From NCBI GenBank assembly GCA_963576785.1, contig OY756139.1:2542001-2606000 (forward strand): a stretch of DNA of 64,000 nucleotides, in the 5' to 3' direction. Each line of letters opens with the position of its first letter. Within the stretch, counting starts at the first letter, position 1. The stretch is from Chlorophyllum brunneum. Taxonomy: Eukaryota; Basidiomycota; Agaricomycetes; Agaricales; Agaricaceae. The position numbers and the translations under genes were made by a program. Under the pieces are notes generated by a model. The model was not told the DNA's origin, ran no database searches, and was given only the letters and a program-made list of their open reading frames with translations. Shown here piece after piece: positions 37,617 through 48,553 of this stretch.

Positions 37617-37724
37617 AAAACAAAATAGAATAGATTCTTGCTCTCATTGATCATGCACTTTGAAGTAAAGATAAACTGTATTTTGAATCTAAATAGTGTG
37701 AAGTACAATTTACCAAGAAATTGT

Positions 37725-39747
37725 CTAAACCTTAACGAAGAGGTCCGTGAACTTGTCAACAGGCATTTTAGCCAAACCGCGGGCGTTAGAGACGGTGTCC
37801 AAGATCCTGCATAGTCTGTCAGAGCACGGAACAAGATGAGGGAATTCCGGGTAGCGCACTTCTTCTGATGAGCATCATCGAAATGATGGGAGATATGCCT
37901 GTTGGTTTGTTCGGTTGGTCAACATACTACCTCGAGTCCAGTGACAAAAAGGGTACCTCTTGAATTTGTTGATGAGCAAAGGAGTACCCTCAGCGCGGCG
38001 CCTCTTGTGGCCAACGGGATATTCAACCTCGACCTCATCAAGGAGAGTGCCATCATTGAGTTCAACAAGGAGAGCGTTGCCGATGGAACGTTTTTCGGGG
38101 TCGTGATACTCCACGCTGAAGCGGCTGTCTTCGACGCAGTGGATCTTAGCCCGGAGGGCATCAAGGCGAGGATCGGCGGCGGCGGCGTCGGTGCTAGAAG
38201 GGGAAGTGAGAACAAATACAGGTGCGAGTTTGGAACTTGGGACTTGCTAGCTCTCAGAGGTCAACTTGCCAAAGATGAGAGGATAGGCAACCATGTAGTT
38301 GATAGCATGACTTTGAAAACCGTGAGCATTCGGCTATGGATTTCGGAAAACACGTACTCTCGATCAGCAAAGTTATCGAGAGGACCTTGCTTGTCAATGA
38401 TACGGATAGCAGCCTCCTGGGTACGAATTCTGACGCTCTTAATGTCGTCAGAGGTCTTGCCGAGAGCCTCGAGCTTGTTGTAAATAGTGTGAGCCGCCTC
38501 TACAGCAGTTTGGGCGTGAAATTCGGCAGGGTAGGAGATTTTGAAGAGAACATTCTCCATGATATAAGAGCCAAATGGCCTCTGGAATTCAAAAGGCTTT
38601 CCCTGTGATTGTTACGTCGTCAGCGTAACACATTTCGGGTACCCATAAGGGAGGAATCAACCTTGAAGAGGACGTCGTAGAAGCCCCAAGTTTTTGCAGT
38701 CAAGACCGATGGAAGTCCCTTCTCACCGTTCTTGACGAGAAGAGCAAGGTTGACTGCGCGAGAACAAGCATCGCCGGCAGCCCAAGACTTGCGAGGGCCA
38801 GTGTTAGGTGCATGGCGATAAGTACGAAGGGATTGGCCATCAACCCAAGCTTGAGAGACAGCGTCAACAGTTTGGTCACGGCTGAGGCCAAGAAGTTTAG
38901 AAACAACAGCGGTGGAAGCGACCTTGACGAGGACAACATGGTCGAGACCGACACGGTTGTAGGAGTTCAAGAGAGCAAGGCCACCCTGGATTTCGTGAGC
39001 TTTGATCATGGCCTCGAGAACATCGTGGACAGTGAGTGATTGACCCTGGCGAGCAAGGTGATCAGCGACGGCCAAGATGGCACCAAGATTGTCAGATGGA
39101 TGGCCCCCTGTAAAAATAAAACGTCAGGATTGCAAAAGAAGAAAAATAGGGATTGGAAATAGCGAACATTCAGCAGCGAGGAAGCAGTCGTTGTAGTCCA
39201 GCCAGCGAATCTGAGCGCCAATGTTGAAAGCACCACGAATGGGATCAAGCTGGTAATTAGTTCCAGGAACACGAGTACCTAATCATTATAGTCCGGATCA
39301 ATACTTGTGAACGCAAGTTGAATTAAAGGCCAAATGGAACAAACCATTGGGAACAATGGTGCCCTCAACAACGGGGCCCAAGAGCTTCGTACACTCGGGG
39401 AAACGAAGGGCTTCAAGACCACAGCCAAGGGTATCAATTAGACAGAGCCTCGCAGTCTCGAAAGCGAGGTCCGAGTCGATCTTGTAGCTGTGGACATAGT
39501 CGGCAATATCCTGAAGAACCCTGTCGGGCTGCGGGCGCAAGGTAGACTCTCCCTGATAGGCAGACATGGAGCGATAGACAGAGGTGGAGAAACCGGAAAT
39601 GGGAGGAATCGACGGCCGGAAAGCCGGGACGGAAAGAGCAGACGGACGAGGTGACGGAACGCTAACCGAACGGAGTAACGAGCAACTGGGGCTCAACAGC
39701 CTGCGAGGACGCGAGGCGATGGTCGTGCGCGCAGCAGCCGCCAACAT
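37725..39747 (-). CDS. 2-methylcitrate dehydratase, mitochondrial (PrpD family)
   Basis: MmgE/PrpD-family enzyme that converts 2-methylcitrate to 2-methyl-cis-aconitate in the methylcitrate cycle, which clears propionyl-CoA. The ATG at 39747 gives an Arg/Ala/Ser-rich presequence ([16 protein letters not shown]) typical of matrix import. Family segments include [105 protein letters not shown] [32 protein letters not shown] and [13 protein letters not shown]. The intron at 38194–38247 starts with GC (TA|GCAAGT) and ends CTAG. Using it makes the segment LTSESYTD, in line with the family, whereas a GT donor 17 nt upstream would drop those residues. Start is divergent from the Zn2Cys6 gene at 39947. 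Confidence 0.93.
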
Positions 39748-39946
39748 CTCTTTTCCAACCAAGACTCCGCGCAGCCCAACGCTCGCAACTATATACACAC
39801 GGGAAAACACGTGAGGGAGATCCGGCCAGTCATGTGCACGAGTTCCGTTGGCAAATCCTTGCAATCCAAACACACATCCCATCATCAATAATTATCAGTG
39901 ACGACACTGAGTGGCTCCCCATCCTTTCCATCACCTTCCACACGAC
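39748..39946. promoter_or_regulatory. Shared divergent promoter, about 200 bp
   Basis: Only 199 bp separate the start codons of 2-methylcitrate dehydratase (−) and the Zn2Cys6 regulator (+). Both promoters must lie here, possibly overlapping. I see no clear CGG-N-CCG zinc-cluster half-site pair. Shared control is an inference from layout. Confidence 0.45.
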
Positions 39947-42900
39947 ATGATCTCTGACGGCGAATCGAGCTCTCAGCCCCAGGAGCACCATGTCAAAAGA
40001 CGACGCCTTCATGGCGCCTGCGATATCTGTCGTCGAAAGAAGAGTGCGTACCCTCCTGCAGACATCCAGTCACATCTGACCATCTTCTTGCAGTTAAATG
40101 TAACTTTTTAATTTTTCAGCCGCAGGCCGGCGCCGCTCATATACCGCCCAGGCAACAGTGCAGAAATGCCCAATAAAATATGCTCAAATTGTATCGCCTA
40201 CAACCTCGAATGTACTCACAACATTCCCCGTCACGCTAGCAAAGCGAGTTTCGAGTCCCAGCCTGTACAGTTCGTCTTGCTGACACGTCCCTCCCACAGA
40301 AAGAAACGGAAAAAGGGTAGGGTTGAGTTCAACATTACGATGACCCACGCTGAGTGTACGAGCTAGATATATTCAGGCTCTAGAAGAACGCCTCGACAAA
40401 ATGGAACAATTACTTCGTCATGTCGGTCGTCTCCGTTCCCCCTCGGCAGCATCACCTCACCCATTGGCTCCTATAGGTCCGCCCTGAGCTCGACATCGAG
40501 CAGTCGGTTTCGTCCGCCAATTCACCCGAAAGTGTTCATAGTGCACCGACACCACCAAGTGTCACCTATTCTCAATCTCGTAGTACTCCAGGCCCCGTCA
40601 CCGATTTCCCATACCCCACCCCGCAAACCCTTCCAGATTCTGCTGCATTCCATGCATCGCCTAGATCTACAGCCAACGACCTCTCCGAAGAAGAAGACTT
40701 GGCCCACATCTCCCTGTCTGAGCGGCTGAGTCAGCTGGCTGTTGATACGATTGGAGACAGGTTCTTTGGAAAGTCAAGGTGCGTTACGCTAGCACTCGAA
40801 GGGTGTTCATCCTCAGTGATTACATGCAGTGGTTTCATGTTGATGCAACACGCTAATCACGTTAAGCAAGAGGTCACAGGCCTGGACCTCCCCCCAGGTC
40901 GAAATCTGCGTCGCCGTTTCTTTTGGGACCTTCGTGCCGTAAGCCGCGTCGCTTTTAAACTCCAACTGTGGCTAATTACAACAAGTGGGAAGTCGAGTAC
41001 GTCCACTCCGACCTTCGGCCGTTCGACTTCCCAGACAAGGACCTACTGGACAGTCTGGTATCGCTCTACTTCGAGCGCTTAAACATCTATATCCCGCTGT
41101 TCCACCGACCTACTTTTGAACGGGACCTTGCCAATGACCTCCACCTACATGATGTGGGATTTGCGCAAGTAGTCCTCATGGTGTGCGCATTGGCTTCCCG
41201 ATATACCGACGATCCTAGGGTCCTGCTACCGAACGACAAGACAACCCTTTCAAGCGGCTTTAAATATTTTAGGCAAACTCGTCTGATGAGGAACAAGCTC
41301 CTTGAAAAAACTACTTTGTACGATCTACAATATTTCTGTGTACGTCGCCAAGCTACAAACCCTTCCCTCGAGCCAGTACCTAACATTCACCCAGTTAGTT
41401 ATTCCCTACCTACTGGCATCCTCCCTTCCACAGACGGCGTGGACCTTGATAGGCCTAGCCTTGAGATTCGCCCAGGAGCGTGGAGCACATCGTCGCCGGG
41501 GTGAAAGTTCGAAACCCACAGTGGTTAGCGAGCTCTGGAAACGGTGCTTCTGGTATGTAGGCATTTTGTCTGACTCTATACGATTGTTTGATTATCTTAT
41601 ACGTCTTCCAGGGTTCTGATAACATTTGATCGAATAACTAGTTCATTCATTGGTCGTGTCTGCGCCATCCAAGATGAAGAGTGCGTTTACTCAATCCCCA
41701 AGTGAGAATACGTGTTCTAACCATCCGCATCAGCTTCGACGCGGACCTTCCTATAGAATGTGATGACGAGTACTGGGAGTGTGAGAACTCTGAAGAAAAT
41801 TGGAGGCAGCCGCCGGGAAAGCCATCTCAGATAACTGCTTTCAATGCACACCTGCGGTTGTGTGAAATTCTTGCCTTCACACTACGGACACTGTACTCCA
41901 CCAAAAAATCAAAGCTGTTGACTGGACTTATTGGTGACCAATGGGAACAGCGTATAGTCGCCGAGTTGGACTCATCCATGAACAAATGGAAGGACTCACT
42001 ACCTGATCACTGTATGTCGTGAAGCACAGAACACTGTTGTTTCTAATCGTTGATATTGCCTCTCAGTGCGGTGGAACCCCAATCAAGAAAATATTACCTT
42101 TCTACATCAATCCGCCTGCATACACACAACATACTACTACCTCCAAATCCAAATTCATCGACCATTCATCCAGAAGGCCTCCCCGCTTTCATTCCCCTCC
42201 CTCGCCATATGCACTAATGCAGCTCGAACGTGTAGCCACCTCGTGGATGCGAAGGGACCTGGATGGATATACCCTTTCCCCAATATCTTCGTTTGAGTGA
42301 CTGTTGAGCATATTCAGGGTCTATCGTCACTAACCTTACAGGCAGATTTCTGCCTTTGCGTCCGGGATTGTGCTGTTACTGCACATGTACGGTGGACGCC
42401 GAACGGGGTTGAAAACTGACTTGGAGAAAGAAATGAAGGACGTTCAACGATGCTTGAACTCTCTGCGAACTACAGAGACACAGTACGCCATCTTCCTGTT
42501 AATCCAATACCTTTTCTGAGGGGATCACCATAAGATGGCACGTAGCTGGGAGATTATTGCAAGTTGCTTTTCCCCAGAAGATCCATGAATTGCAGCCTGA
42601 CCCTACCCTCATACAGCGACGTCCTGGCTGACCTTGCAACAATACAAGAAGGACAGGTACCGGTTGTTACTAAATTCGTATCAAGCAAGCGACCAAGAGA
42701 TGGGGTAGCACACGAACACCAGATAGCCGAATCCACTTCCTCGACCTTACCTAGACTTCAAAAGCCTCAGCCAGTGCGACAACCCAGGGGTTGGCCACCG
42801 ACACCGACAACTCTCATCTGTAAGCCAGCCTCGAACGACGAAGGCGACCATAGCCACAGACGTGCGGTAACATCACCGGGTCTGCCGAGTACTCCCGCAC

Positions 42901-43412
42901 CACACAATACGAGTTCCCAGGCGCCACCGACATCTGGCGACAATGTCCATCGGCTTCCGCAAACCGGTTCGACTCCATCGGTGGAGTCTGGGTGGGACCT
43001 AAGCCACCTCCTTTTGGCCCAGATGAACTTTGGTGTAACGCCAGAGTCCTTTGACAGTCAAGTTGTACAAACGCAAGACTACCCCGACGCAATCACAAAT
43101 GCGCCCCAATCGTTGGCCAATCGCAGTGAACATTCTGGGTCTCTCCCTGGCAGGGGCCGGCCACCTACCTCGTCGATACCTCCTCTCATGGGGTATGATC
43201 AACCTGTGGATATAGATCAAGATATGGCTGCACTTTGGTCGGATGCTCCAAGTAACTTCAAGTGAGATATCGTATTCTCCCCCCCTACATAACCGAGTCG
43301 CTAACAATGCCAAACTAGTCTCGAAGAATGGGATCAGTTTGTAGCTAATATCAATACGTCAAGTAGTCTCTGGAGTGAGGTTCATGGGGATCTCAACAGC
43401 CAGATCTATTGA
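39947..43412 (+). CDS. Large Zn2Cys6 / fungal_trans transcription factor
   Basis: A nuclear regulator of about 850–900 residues in roughly fifteen exons. The ATG at 39947 begins MISDGESSSQPQEHHVKRRR. The zinc cluster reads CDICRRKK, then IK from a 6-nt exon (40094–40099), then C-NSAEMPNKI-CSNC-IAYNLE-C, that is C-x2-C-x6-C-x9-C-x2-C-x6-C. Without the microexon the third Cys is lost. A coiled coil follows (RYIQALEERLDKMEQLL). The fungal_trans domain includes LYFERLNIYIPLFHRPTFE, LVIPYLLASSLPQTAWTLIG, RFAQERGAHRRR, WKRCFWVLITFDRITSSFIG and CDDEYWE. The intron 42559–42616 is best read as GC–AG (TT|GCAAGT). The C-terminal 230 residues are Ser/Pro-rich. The overall class resembles large agaricomycete regulators, some of them implicated in development, but no target is known; the adjacent dehydratase is one candidate. 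Confidence 0.87.
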
Positions 43413-43523
43413 AAGCTGACGAGCGAATGAAATCTTACAAATTTATGTATATATTATCAACTTAATGCAGCCACTAAACTACTGATACCCAGAGCCACAA
43501 AGGTGAAAAGACGGATATAACGT

Positions 43524-44093
43524 TTACTCTTCGCCTTCATCGTCATTGCCGTCGACGTCAGGGGAGAGGCTTCTGGTGGTCGCATATTCGCCGGAGTCCT
43601 GGCCGCCTTTGGACGAGCTGGAGTGATCTGAACCGGGCTTCGAGTCATTGCCAATTTCCTCCTTGCCGACCTTTCCGTCACCGCCCCCCACGTAAGGTAC
43701 GGAATTTTTGTCCAGCGACATGTCATAGATAAGAGGATTGATGGGTGGGCACCGGTCGAGAGCGGACGCAAGAATATTCTCTTGAACGCCCAGCTGCTTG
43801 TAATAGTTGTTTGCGTAGTCGCAACCGTGGGCACGAGCGGTTTTGCAAATACAGGTAGGTAACAATCCAGGACGGCGCTCTGTAGCGGATTCTCGGACAA
43901 GATCAAGGCAGAGTGGGTTACTTGCCTGGCAAAACCCGATCAAACGAGTGTTATTGAGACGAACAAGAGTGAGACCTACAACAATAGTTCTTGCGAGAAC
44001 ATCATATGCTGGATCGTCCTCGTAGGGCCAAGGAAGGGCAGCAGAAATGACAGCAAGGCAGCCAAGTGGTACTACGAGCTTCAGGGATATCAT
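43524..44093 (-). CDS. Small secreted Cys-containing protein, 189 aa
   Basis: Single exon. The start at 44093 gives a signal peptide (MISLKLVVPLGCLAVISAALP). The mature N-terminal half holds six Cys (CQASNPLC, CICKTARAHGC and a later ALDRCPP), a spacing that recalls small fungal surface proteins but is not a clear CFEM or hydrophobin. The C-terminal half is Gly/Ser/Asp-rich and acidic. Just past the stop, in another frame, lies a hydrophobic stretch (RLFTFVALGISSLVAALS) that looks like a GPI-anchor tail, so an unspliced 3' intron, a frameshift or a sequencing error may have removed the anchor. I do not know the function; a cell-surface or secreted role is likely. Confidence 0.6.
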   Translation of the reverse strand: MISLKLVVPLGCLAVISAALPWPYEDDPAYDVLARTIVVGLTLVRLNNTRLIGFCQASNPLCLDLVRESATERRPGLLPTCICKTARAHGCDYANNYYKQLGVQENILASALDRCPPINPLIYDMSLDKNSVPYVGGGDGKVGKEEIGNDSKPGSDHSSSSKGGQDSGEYATTRSLSPDVDGNDDEGEE

Positions 44094-44276
44094 AAAGAGC
44101 GAATAAAGAAGTAGGCGCAGTGTGGGTATAGGATTGAAAGGGATGAAGTTAAGCACCGAGGAGGGAGAGTTTATATGGGCAGAGTGTCTCACATGGTGAC
44201 GAGTTCAAGGCAAGGCGCGTTACCGTTTAAAATGGGCCTTGCCCAGTTTGAATCGGGGCGATTGGACTGATCCACC

Positions 44277-45731
44277 ATGGAGGCTGGCATACCAAAGCTG
44301 CTTGAGGCTCACTTCGGTCCAGAATCTGACCCTATTGGTGTCGCCGAGTTCACCAACACGGTATCAGAAGAACAGAACACCTGGATACAGTCACTGCTAA
44401 GGCAATGGTCCGCCATCTCTGATGACCGGAAGGCTGTTCTTGAGAGCGAATGCAGGCAAGACCTCGCGCATATATTCATTATATAGCAATTCCTGATAAG
44501 TAATAGCATACAGGAACTAAAAGATACGCTCGAGATGACATGGGCTGACCCTTCTCTCTCGTCCTTTTTACTCAAAGAACATGATCGAATCGCCGTGGCA
44601 CTTCATCCCGACAAAACGAAATCCGGGAGGTCCGCCCGCAGGTCATACCTCCCTGCTCCAGATACGCTGCTACCAGCAGCCAGGGTACTGCATGAAAATA
44701 TCAACGATATCAAACTCTCAAGTTGGACGTGAGCACCGACTGACTGATCTACCCCACCCAACAGGTGATTAACGCGACGGGTAGCTTCCCGTTGGACACC
44801 AGTGCCTTCATCAGGACGTCCAGGAACTCTGACCAAAATGCAAGCGACTCCCTGGTAAGTCTGGTTTACCTGACCCTAGCTCGCGACTATTAGTCTGAAC
44901 TTGTGATTTAGAGGTTTGACACTTCGAGTCAAGCGGCTGCCGTCAAGTCTGAGAATGAAGCAGTTGTAATTGTTGCGGTATTTAACAAGGTTCCCTGGAG
45001 CCCCTGTTATGTTTCCCGTCTGTCTCAGCATGCATTCCTGTCATCCCAGACACTGCAGGATATATGCAAGGCTATTCCTTGTGCGCCGTATGCAGCTCGA
45101 GTTACGTCAGGAAGTCTAGTTCAAAATTACGGGATCGAGGACAATCGTACTTCTCACAGCGTCATTTGCATCGAGGACCTGGCATATGGGGAGGGTAAAG
45201 AGGATGACTACGCAAAGTATGACAGAACCGCAGAATTGACCGAAGCTTTGTCCTCACCATTATACCAGGAAACTTGTGGATCATCTGGTGACAGTATCCA
45301 AGTCAAAGTCATCTATCCAAAGAGCCCCTGGCTCTTTGAATGACACTACACTATCATCGCTGTCTCTTTGCATGAATGAACCATATTGGATGCTACATCG
45401 AGGAAGTTGTGAACACTTTATCGTAGTGGAGCAGATACGGTGGGTTCTTCGTTTACTGACGAGTAATACGACGTAACTCGGACCTTTCAGGGCCTTGCAT
45501 CCTTCAGATCCCCGTGCAGGTTATCCGATTACACTCCAACAGACTCCGCAAATGTTGGATATTTGTCGCGCCTGCGAAAAATCTCCGGCTGTATGGTCGA
45601 TCCTCAATGACATCCGTCTCGGAGAGTGTCCCTCGTTTCTGTGTGCGCCGTGTTGGTCAAACATGGGTTTACCAGACACTTCGGAGAACGGACCCATTGA
45701 GATTATACCGCTACTTGCCTATGTACCGTAG
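44277..45731 (+). CDS. SNAP50-like snRNA-activating complex subunit 3, 395 aa
   Basis: Best read as the fungal counterpart of SNAPC3/SNAP50, part of the complex that recruits Pol II and Pol III to snRNA promoters. Six exons: 44277–44455, 44507–44728, 44785–44854, 44912–45216, 45269–45439 and 45491–45731, giving 396 codons. The C-terminal half carries the family pattern: FLSSQTLQDICKAIPC, WMLHRGSCEHFIVVEQIR, LHPSDPRAGYPITLQ, and a Cys-rich zinc site with CRACEKSPAVWS and CPSFLCAPCW, ending IEIIPLLAY. The first intron (44456–44506) is best explained by a GC donor (GCAG|GCAAGA) with TAG acceptor. A longer GT intron from 44437 is also in frame. COG7 starts only 79 bp after the stop. Confidence 0.75.
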
Positions 45732-45810
45732 TGTCGTACTACTTATGATGTCAATGGTCAGGACAAACGTGGCACCGCAGGGTCACTCGCATCAAGAACG
45801 CGTGCATTTC

Positions 45811-48462
45811 ATGTTCACGATGCCAACATCTACAACACAAGTAGTCGACTCCATCGAACAATACGACGACGTTGTGTCCTGGATCAACGACACCCTCATA
45901 TTTTCTGACGACACTGATGGTCTTGATACCGCCAGTCTCACTCAACTCGACCAGCAGATCACGCAACTCCTGACAGCCTTGGATATCGCCTCAGAGGACT
46001 CGTCAACACAACTGGAACATATTATCGACGATGTATCGCGTTCAATCCCTCGTCTAGCCTACGATCTACATTTCATGAAGGATGGGGCGCTGACATTGCA
46101 GAGCAACCTTACGGCAGTCCTCTACCAAGCGTGCGCAACGGTGCCTCCCACCACCGATGCAGTACTCAAGCAATTACATGAACTGGACCTCATAAGGAAC
46201 AGAATGGAGTCTGCGAGGGAGGTCTTGCGAGAGGCCGAGAGCTGGAGCACACTGGAACTAGAAGTAACGTCTCTTATTGTGGAAAAGAGCTATGCCAAGG
46301 CTGCTGAGCGTCTCTCAGAGGCGAGTAAAAGCATGGTGGTCTTCCACAATACTCCAGAATACGACCCCAGGCGCAATCTCATGGTTAATCTACAAAACCA
46401 GCTCGAAGCCTCTCTGAGCTCTGCCCTGGTATCGGCCATTAATGGACAAGACGTAGCCGGCTGCAAGGAGTATTTTGCAATCTTCTCGATCATACAACGT
46501 GAATCCGAGTTCCGCAACTACTACTATGCGGCTCGCAGGTCCACTGTAGTCAGCTTATGGCGGTCGGCTCAACTTATTGACTGTGACGATGCACCCGTTG
46601 AATCGGAGATGTCCCACTATTCTCGTCAGTCATTCACCGAGTTTCTTAACAAGTTCTATAGTGCATTTTCCTCTGTCCTCAACGTCGAACGTACTCCAAT
46701 ATGCTCCATTTTCCCAGATCCGCACACCACCCTCTCCTCCTTCATCGCTTCCACACTATCGGCGCTCCAACCTACCTACCCTCAACGGTTGTCCTCTCTT
46801 GCTAGCAAGAGAAATGATACCGTCCTCACGGAACTTATCTTGTCACTCCGTCTTACTGAAGACTTTGCCGTATCTGTGGACAAAATTATGGAAAAGGTCA
46901 AATTTGCGACGAGTACACCAATCGTCCGGCGTCCCAGTAATGCCGAGAAGCCGACACACGTTCGCAGACGATCTAGTCGAATGTCGATATCCTGGCGTCC
47001 TGGTCAAACTAGGTCGGTGCCCACTTCAGCTGGCGGGATCCAACACGCGCTCTTTCAGGCGGCAGAGGTCATGGAGTGGGAGCAGGAATTGTTCCAGCCT
47101 TTTCTCGACTTCCAGACTGACTACGGTCCGTTGGAGAAGCGATTCCTGGAGCATTCTCTAGCCGAAATAACGGCCAGAGATCTGAGAGAACGAGTGGAGG
47201 ATGTTGATCGGCCCCGACTGTTGCGGGAACGGGCTGTTGATATCTTTGGACTTGCAGAGAGAAGTACGGATAGGTGTAACGCGTTTACACATGGGTATGG
47301 GGCAGTGGGCCTCGTTTGGGCTCTGGACAATTTCTTCAAGTCTTTCATGGAATTATGGGCAACCGAGTTGCAAACAGATAGATCGCAAACGGTCTCTACT
47401 GAAAAGACCGTCGTGGATGATGAAGACCTAGCAGACATGGACTATACGGCTCATGATTGGTCTCATCTCCAGTTGTGTCTTCATCTATTGTCTTCTGCCC
47501 GCACTGTCTCCGAGCGGCTAACTGGTTTTGAAACCAAGTTACGAAGTTACTTAGCTGGGGTCGCGTCGCAGTTCCGTATGGCTCGGGATGATCCCGTCAA
47601 CTTCGCTATTGGGCCCGCGCGGGGCGAGAATCGGCTGCTTGAACAATCGACACTCAACTCAACCGAGCTCCGTACACTGTTAGAGACTGTTGAAAATGAT
47701 GCAGTGCACTCTCGCCCTGGGCAATCCCACCAGCCTCACGAGCCTTTGCTTGTGAATGCTCGCAGGTCACTGTCCCTGTTTGCTCAGGCATGCCAAGCTG
47801 TACTCCAGAGGACGATCCTCTCCCCGCTGCGTCAACACCTCAGCTCATACTCTTCGTCAGCCATGTGGTCTGTGGCAGGAGATCCGAGGCTGACGTCAGA
47901 AAGCGATCTCAAAGTGCCTACTTTCTCCCTGCCGCCCAGTGAGGCTATGCAAAAAGTCGCGGAAGGGCTACTCAATCTACCAAGGCTTTTCGAAGTTTAC
48001 GCGGATGACGACGCTCTATCCTTCTCCCTTCAAACGCTTCCTCATTTGGATATCGAGATGCTCAAGGGCTTCATGGAGTCTTTGGTTCCTGAAACGCTGG
48101 GCCCGAGTGGAGGTCATGTGCGACGGGCCTCGGTATCGTTCACCACCAAGGCCAGCGCAGTTGATCCAGAAGCCGTCTCTTCAGCATGGCTCCTCTCACT
48201 TGGTCACTCATTCCTGGAATATGTCATGCAGGAGGTTCTGCCTTCAATTACTTTTTTGACGGCTGCTGGTGCGGCCCAACTTGTGTCAGACCTAGAGTAC
48301 CTGACAAATATTGTGCGAGCCTTGAATGTGGAACACGAGGGACTGGAGAAGTGGAGAGTATACGCAGAGATGGAGGAAGAGGACATCAGGATAAAACTAA
48401 AGGAAAAGGCGAACACAGACTCGGTTCTTGTCGATGTAGCTAGATTGCGCGGACTTGACTAG
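45811..48462 (+). CDS. Conserved oligomeric Golgi complex subunit 7 (COG7)
   Basis: Tethering-complex subunit for retrograde transport within the Golgi. One uninterrupted frame of 883 residues from the ATG at 45811 (MFTMPTSTTQVVDS); the frame is open further left but that part overlaps the coding exon of the SNAP50-like gene, so it is rejected. The N-terminus has the COG7 signature of an acidic-aromatic leader (YDDVVSWINDTL), then long helices (SIPRLAYDLHFMKDGALTLQ, LDLIRNRMESAREVL). The middle holds AAEVMEWEQELFQPF and FLEHSLAEITARDL; the C-terminus has FLEYVMQEVLPSITFL and TNIVRALNVE. It is helical throughout with no membrane span. The lack of introns in 2.65 kb contrasts with every neighbour. 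It is 79 bp after SNAP50 and 91 bp before SLU7. Confidence 0.85.
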   Translation: MFTMPTSTTQVVDSIEQYDDVVSWINDTLIFSDDTDGLDTASLTQLDQQITQLLTALDIASEDSSTQLEHIIDDVSRSIPRLAYDLHFMKDGALTLQSNLTAVLYQACATVPPTTDAVLKQLHELDLIRNRMESAREVLREAESWSTLELEVTSLIVEKSYAKAAERLSEASKSMVVFHNTPEYDPRRNLMVNLQNQLEASLSSALVSAINGQDVAGCKEYFAIFSIIQRESEFRNYYYAARRSTVVSLWRSAQLIDCDDAPVESEMSHYSRQSFTEFLNKFYSAFSSVLNVERTPICSIFPDPHTTLSSFIASTLSALQPTYPQRLSSLASKRNDTVLTELILSLRLTEDFAVSVDKIMEKVKFATSTPIVRRPSNAEKPTHVRRRSSRMSISWRPGQTRSVPTSAGGIQHALFQAAEVMEWEQELFQPFLDFQTDYGPLEKRFLEHSLAEITARDLRERVEDVDRPRLLRERAVDIFGLAERSTDRCNAFTHGYGAVGLVWALDNFFKSFMELWATELQTDRSQTVSTEKTVVDDEDLADMDYTAHDWSHLQLCLHLLSSARTVSERLTGFETKLRSYLAGVASQFRMARDDPVNFAIGPARGENRLLEQSTLNSTELRTLLETVENDAVHSRPGQSHQPHEPLLVNARRSLSLFAQACQAVLQRTILSPLRQHLSSYSSSAMWSVAGDPRLTSESDLKVPTFSLPPSEAMQKVAEGLLNLPRLFEVYADDDALSFSLQTLPHLDIEMLKGFMESLVPETLGPSGGHVRRASVSFTTKASAVDPEAVSSAWLLSLGHSFLEYVMQEVLPSITFLTAAGAAQLVSDLEYLTNIVRALNVEHEGLEKWRVYAEMEEEDIRIKLKEKANTDSVLVDVARLRGLD

Positions 48463-48553
48463 GAGTGTACTCGGTATACAAGGGTAAATACGGTTACCTA
48501 ATCAGGAGCATTCTGGCGGACGGCATTAGTTTTGCTGTCAGTAGTGCACCACC

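Noticed and set aside
45514..45810. N-terminal extension of COG7 by about 100 codons
   Set aside because: It overlaps the last exon of the SNAP50-like gene in another frame, and COG7 similarity begins after 45811.
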